A DNA stretch of 64,000 nt from Chryseobacterium sp. FP211-J200 (lineage in GTDB: Bacteria; Bacteroidota; Bacteroidia; Flavobacteriales; Weeksellaceae): the NCBI RefSeq assembly GCF_001643375.1, contig NZ_LSHB01000016.1, positions 1 through 64,000 of the forward strand. Reading direction: 5' to 3'. Positions 60,648 to 64,000 of this stretch are shown piece after piece. The translations under genes and the position numbers were made by a program. Each line of letters begins with the position of its first letter. Position 1 is the stretch's first letter. The notes under the pieces are model-generated. The model did not search any database. It saw only the letters and a program-made list of their open reading frames with translations, and was not told the DNA's origin.

Positions 60648-61232
60648 ATGAAAACAAATGTTAAAAAAATGCTCTGGGAAACAGAGGAAGGATGCTACGT
60701 GTATATAGACTCAAATGTACTCCTGGATGATTTAAAATTTAATAAAGGAAATCAATATCTGATGGAAATTTCCGGTATTGGTATCGTTAGAATGGTTCCT
60801 TATAGCATTAATAAAGAGAAAGGACACCTTGTTTATGACTGCCTTACAAATAAGGACCTATACAATGTCTCTCTTGATAGAATTTTATCAATCAAAGAAA
60901 TTATTTCATATCCCTTACAACATTCTCCGGCAAAACATTTTGACGAGATTGAAAACAAGTATAGCGAGGAATTAATTTATAATATCGATAATCTTTTATC
61001 TGTGATTGAAGATAATGCAGTGGATATTTCCGAGAATGAATATTTGGATGAACCATTATGTGAAGAAGCAATTTACAGAAAGGCTTCTCAGATGGCTTCA
61101 ATGTTACGTATTGCAAAAAAGGAAATTGATCATTTTAGTAATATTGTAATCGATGTAAACAAACTAAGAAAAGCAATTTATCCAGGAGAAAATATTGCAT
61201 CCAGATACAGTAATAAATACTGCCCTGCGTAA
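60648..61232 (+). CDS. Hypothetical protein of the integrated element
   Basis: A 194-aa acidic protein (MKTNVKKMLWETEEGCYVYI start), with no signal peptide or membrane segment. The first ~80 residues look beta-rich (YLMEISGIGIVRMVPYSINK), the rest helical (EELIYNIDNLLSVIEDNAVD; MASMLRIAKKEIDHFSNIVI). I do not recognise a family. Its stop codon overlaps the next start (TAATG), so the two are translationally coupled. Confidence 0.65.
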   Translation: MKTNVKKMLWETEEGCYVYIDSNVLLDDLKFNKGNQYLMEISGIGIVRMVPYSINKEKGHLVYDCLTNKDLYNVSLDRILSIKEIISYPLQHSPAKHFDEIENKYSEELIYNIDNLLSVIEDNAVDISENEYLDEPLCEEAIYRKASQMASMLRIAKKEIDHFSNIVIDVNKLRKAIYPGENIASRYSNKYCPA

Positions 61233-61543
61233 TGGAAATCACTCATAATAATCTGCCAGAAGCTTTGGCGCTACTCCTGCAGGAAGTTCGAGATCTTCGG
61301 CAACAAGTCAGTCAGCTGGAACCGCCAAAGCAAAAAGAAGAATTCTACGGAATTGCTGGAATTGCAAAGATCCTCAACTGCTGTAATACGACAGCACAGC
61401 GGATAAAAAACACAGGATATATAGATGGAGCATTGTATCAGGCAGGCAGGCAAATCTTGATTGATAAAGACAAGCTGCAGCAACTGTATAAAGAGAATGA
61501 ACACAAGATAAAATCAAAAATCAGAAAATCCCTCGCGAAATGA
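61232..61543 (+). CDS. DUF3853 family HTH protein
   Basis: A 103-aa protein with an N-terminal coiled coil (ALALLLQEVRDLRQQVSQLE, about 9-28) and an excisionase-like helix-turn-helix (FYGIAGIAKILNCCNTTAQR, about 38-57; IKNTGYIDGALYQAGRQILI; DKDKLQQLY). This layout matches DUF3853, found in Bacteroidota conjugative and mobilizable elements next to integrases. A role as excision factor or element regulator is likely. The noncoding hairpin array follows immediately. Confidence 0.82.
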   Translation: MEITHNNLPEALALLLQEVRDLRQQVSQLEPPKQKEEFYGIAGIAKILNCCNTTAQRIKNTGYIDGALYQAGRQILIDKDKLQQLYKENEHKIKSKIRKSLAK

Positions 61544-61544
61544 A

Positions 61545-62170
61545 TGGTTTTATAATGTGATTCAAACTCACCTTTTAAATACGGCCAAAAACCACATTAT
61601 AGTAGGCCTACAGCAAACAAGGGTTGTCCACAATTGGACAAGGTGTTTTTATACTCGCCAAAACACTGTAAATCAGGCGACATAGAAAAACACTATGTCG
61701 CTCATAAAACGAAAATAATAGTCTGATGGTTTACCATAAAATTGTGGTAAACCTCAAATTTTAGATCTGTCCACAATTGGACAGACGTATTTCAAAGGGC
61801 AGATTAGCCTTTTGGAAATTAAAAAATATTAACTATAAAGGGTTCGACAAGTTTGTCGAGAGCAACGAAGTTAAAGATTTGAGCGTTTTCACAATTGTAT
61901 GAAAGCGGGAGGAAGACTGATAGATCCGCACAAAGCTGTGCAGATGATAAAAGTGCAACTGTACATTTTAATGGGTATGCTCAAAATTGAGCCGACCTAC
62001 CTCAGTTTGAGGAAGTATAAAAACGACAATTCACGCTTTTATGGAATCGGCTGAGATTTCAGCCGATTACTACAAAGATTTGTTGACTCCTCAAATTTGA
62101 GGTATCATAAAAACACAAATTCGTGTTTTTATGGAAATGGTTGAAGGTGGGAATGGCTGAAATTTCAGCT
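61545..62170. repeat. Array of about fifteen different short hairpins
   Basis: A ~650-bp stretch without genes contains a dense series of small perfect or near-perfect inverted repeats with 2-8 nt loops. Main stems: 61624-61641 (7 bp), 61643-61666 (7), 61677-61701 (9), 61729-61752 (8), 61766-61785 (8), 61843-61860 (7), 61884-61907 (8, one G-U), 61928-61941 (5), 61979-61992 (5), 62000-62012 (5), 62017-62042 (6+2), 62045-62068 (10), 62089-62102 (palindrome), 62106-62133 (11), 62156-62169 (palindrome). A GTAGGCCTAC palindrome is at 61602-61611. The stems differ in sequence, except that 61625-61640 and 61768-61783 share TGTCCACAATTGGACA. Confidence 0.85.
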
Positions 62171-62246
62171 GTGAATAACAAAATAAAAGTTGTTTTTCAG
62201 CCTACATTTTCTACATTAGCTACATTTCGAGTAAAAATTGATAATT

Positions 62247-62993
62247 ATGGATTACCTAAAAACTGGCTTGCCGGATCGATTTAAAAATGTTGTAACTGAA
62301 TCAACGGATTTTGAAAATACAATTTTGTCGAACTTGGATAGGCAAATCATTGAAATTGCAAAGGAGATAAATTATTCGAGAGAAGAATTATCATTCTATT
62401 ACTATGTCGAAAATATTAAGCGCAATATCTTAGAATTAAAAGCCGGCAACCAGCGCTCAATAATAAATTATATTACTGAGCAAACCGTTCCATTATTCGC
62501 AATTGCAAAAGATCAGGAAGTGACCAAATCCTTATTTCAAAATGATGTGATTAAAACCAGATTACCTCAAGCAGAAATCGACAGGAGAATAAATATTTTA
62601 TCAAATGCCCTTTTAGGTATCTATCCGAAGGAAATAATTGAAAAAGAATATAACTTTTGTGACTTTACAATACATGACTACGACGAAAGGACAATCGAAA
62701 GTTTCTTAGGATACGCTAAATTCATTGAAAGTCAAAATTTCTCGCAAATCCGGAAGGCTATCTTAATTTTCGTGTTGATCGACCAAGGAGTTATCAAAGA
62801 AGGAATGCCATTAAAACCGGTCTTAGCTTCAATCTACGGAAACAGGAACATCAATAAGGTATATGAGCACCTCAGAGATTATGAAGAAGGATGCAGCTTT
62901 ATTGATGACATAAAAAAAGATATTACCCATAACAAATACAAAATTTATATAGAAATCGAAAAAGGTGTGCTGTCACACTTTTCACACAAATAA
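62247..62993 (+). CDS. Hypothetical protein of the integrated element
   Basis: A 248-aa soluble, largely helical protein starting MDYLKTGLPDRFKNVVTEST; a TTG codon 9 bp upstream is a less likely start. It has no recognisable motif. KAGNQRSIINYITEQTVPLF and VFVLIDQGVIKEGMPLKPVL-like stretches (the latter reads FVLIDQGVIKEG) suggest a globular all-alpha domain. By position, between an HTH gene and the replication primase, it may serve replication or maintenance of the element; this is inference only. Confidence 0.62.
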   Translation: MDYLKTGLPDRFKNVVTESTDFENTILSNLDRQIIEIAKEINYSREELSFYYYVENIKRNILELKAGNQRSIINYITEQTVPLFAIAKDQEVTKSLFQNDVIKTRLPQAEIDRRINILSNALLGIYPKEIIEKEYNFCDFTIHDYDERTIESFLGYAKFIESQNFSQIRKAILIFVLIDQGVIKEGMPLKPVLASIYGNRNINKVYEHLRDYEEGCSFIDDIKKDITHNKYKIYIEIEKGVLSHFSHK

Positions 62994-63176
62994 AGAAACA
63001 ATCATTTATACCTTTGTATTAAGTAAAACAAAAAACCTGACCGAAGCCAGGCAGAAAAAAGAGATAATTCCCTCAATTATACTGATTTGAATATTCGAAC
63101 CTCCAAATCAGACTCTCCAAAATTACAAATTTTCTGCAAGCTTAGGAAGGATTTAAACAATTTTAAAACCGAACCT

Positions 63177-63470
63177 ATGAAACCTACATTAGAACAGGTC
63201 CCTGCAATCGTTTCCAACATTCTGGAATCTCAACAAAAAATTGAAAAGTTACTTTCTGATTTTGGATCGAAATTCCAGTCCGTTAGCTCAGTTCCTCAGA
63301 AAGAACTTCTAACCAATAAAGAAGCGTGTGCGCTACTGGATATCAACCGGACTACTCTATGGAAGTGGGAAAAAGAAGGCATAATACAAGCACACGGTTT
63401 AGAAGGGCGCCGATATTTCAAATATTCCGAAATAATGGAAGCTTTAATTCCTCTTAACAATAAAAATTAA
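63177..63470 (+). CDS. Small HTH (excisionase/MerR-like) protein
   Basis: From MKPTLEQVPAIVSNILESQQ (97 aa) it has an N-terminal coiled coil (SNILESQQKIEKLLSDFGSK) and a helix-turn-helix (KELLTNKEACALLDINRTTL, about 42-61; WKWEKEGIIQAHGLEGRRYF), as in the HTH_17/excisionase family. An ORF extension of 30 residues upstream carries no family features. It ends 3 bp before the primase gene. It resembles the DUF3853 protein in plan, so the element encodes at least two such regulators. Confidence 0.78.
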   Translation: MKPTLEQVPAIVSNILESQQKIEKLLSDFGSKFQSVSSVPQKELLTNKEACALLDINRTTLWKWEKEGIIQAHGLEGRRYFKYSEIMEALIPLNNKN

Positions 63471-63473
63471 GAT

Positions 63474-64000
63474 ATGGGAATTGTTGACGAAATAAGACCT
63501 AAAAGAGAAACGGTCAAGGATCAAAGCCTAAATCAAAATCAGATTTTATCTGAAATAATTAAAAACCTAAAGCCCGCGGATTTCGTCGCGGAAGTCTTCC
63601 CAGTTGTTATTGAGCTCAGAGAAAAACACCAAAATGCTGATGAAGAAGAAAAGACTAAGATTGCGGAAAAGATTTCTAAACTAAAACTGCAGCAGAAAAA
63701 CTACATCGTAATAGCGATTGAGAAAACTCTGCAGTTAGCTGAAAATCTGAAATTAGATTTTTGCTTACACAACAACATAGTATATACCTACAATGGTGTT
63801 TACTGGCAAAGCTTAGAGGATAATGAATTGGAAAGATTTTTAGGAGATTGTGCAAAAACTCTGGGAGTACCAAAATACGATGCATCATATTTCGATTTTC
63901 GAAGTAAAATGGTAAAACAGTTTTTTTCAGTTGCTCACCTTCCAAAACCGGAAACAAAAACAGAATCTGTACTTATCAATCTCCAAAATGGAACTCTCGA
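63474..64000 (+). CDS. D5/P4-type primase-helicase, N-terminal part (cut by window edge)
   Basis: An open frame from ATG to the window end (about 175 codons) with no stop. After a polar leader (MGIVDEIRPKRETVKDQSLN) and a helical segment come FCLHNNIVYTYNGVYWQSLE and DNELERFLGDCAKTLGVP, then SVLINLQNGTL at the edge. The order 'what the cell shows, YNGxYW, FLG..A..LG, NLxNGTL' is that of the D5_N region of phage/plasmid P4-family primases (DUF5906-like), which precedes an SF3 helicase. The helicase Walker motifs would lie beyond the edge. It indicates that the element replicates itself. Confidence 0.72.
   Translation, partial: MGIVDEIRPKRETVKDQSLNQNQILSEIIKNLKPADFVAEVFPVVIELREKHQNADEEEKTKIAEKISKLKLQQKNYIVIAIEKTLQLAENLKLDFCLHNNIVYTYNGVYWQSLEDNELERFLGDCAKTLGVPKYDASYFDFRSKMVKQFFSVAHLPKPETKTESVLINLQNGTL

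Noticed and set aside
61545-62170. Run of tRNA genes
   Set aside because: No cloverleaf, T-loop GTTCRA context or acceptor stems are formed; the stems are too short and independent.

Overview
The window looks like a chromosome segment of a Bacteroidota bacterium of the class Flavobacteriia, most likely a Chryseobacterium/Epilithonimonas-type member of the Weeksellaceae. The signs are a T9SS type A sorting-domain protein, a DUF6266 protein, CarboxypepD_reg-like proteins, a short class I NrdA without an ATP cone, A-rich leaders, and TAnnTTTG -7 promoter boxes. This is a judgement from gene families; no database search was run.

Layout. (1) 1-21.7 kb is a chromosomal backbone: CarboxypepD_reg protein, YgiD-type dioxygenase, YceI, a TonB-dependent receptor, the TIGR03915/TIGR03916 radical-SAM DNA-repair pair split by an unknown gene, HMG-CoA reductase, sucC, a DUF2339/DUF3999 membrane pair, an MscS channel, an outer-membrane barrel and a large T9SS-secreted protein. 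(2) 21.7-50.2 kb is a very AT-rich surface-polysaccharide locus, all on the minus strand: an OmpW/PorT-like barrel, Wza-like lipoprotein, Wzc-like BY-kinase, MsbA/PglK-type ABC exporter, a MurA and MurB pair, three acyltransferases, an EpsG/Wzy-like polymerase, a pyruvyl transferase, and eleven glycosyltransferases (families 2, 4, GT-D and Caps_synth). The likely job is export and assembly of a decorated capsule or exopolysaccharide, possibly with a lactyl sugar (MurNAc type) and pyruvate ketals. No initiating phosphosugar transferase and no Wzx flippase are present. Inside this locus, between 22.9 and 25.1 kb, sits a DUF6266 gene embedded in an array of repeats built on CCCTAAAGGG-TGTCTTAG, next to a small HTH gene. 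(3) 50.3-58.1 kb is backbone again: recX, glyA, a DUF72 protein, nrdA, nrdB and another CarboxypepD_reg protein. (4) At 58.7 kb the tmRNA gene ssrA is followed at its 3' end by a tyrosine integrase and an integrative element that runs off the window: two unknown proteins, two small HTH proteins (one DUF3853), the start of a D5/P4-type primase-helicase, and a 0.65-kb noncoding stretch packed with about 15 different short hairpins.

Intergenic regions are rich in repeats. There are a nine-unit 21-bp tandem repeat (1171-1359), a REP-like palindrome cluster (1441-1600), five copies of a dispersed hairpin repeat with a conserved frame and a variable stem-loop payload, and smaller shared repeats. 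The strongest candidates for something undescribed are the hairpin array in the ssrA-integrated element (61545-62170) and the DUF6266 repeat island (22.99-24.76 kb).
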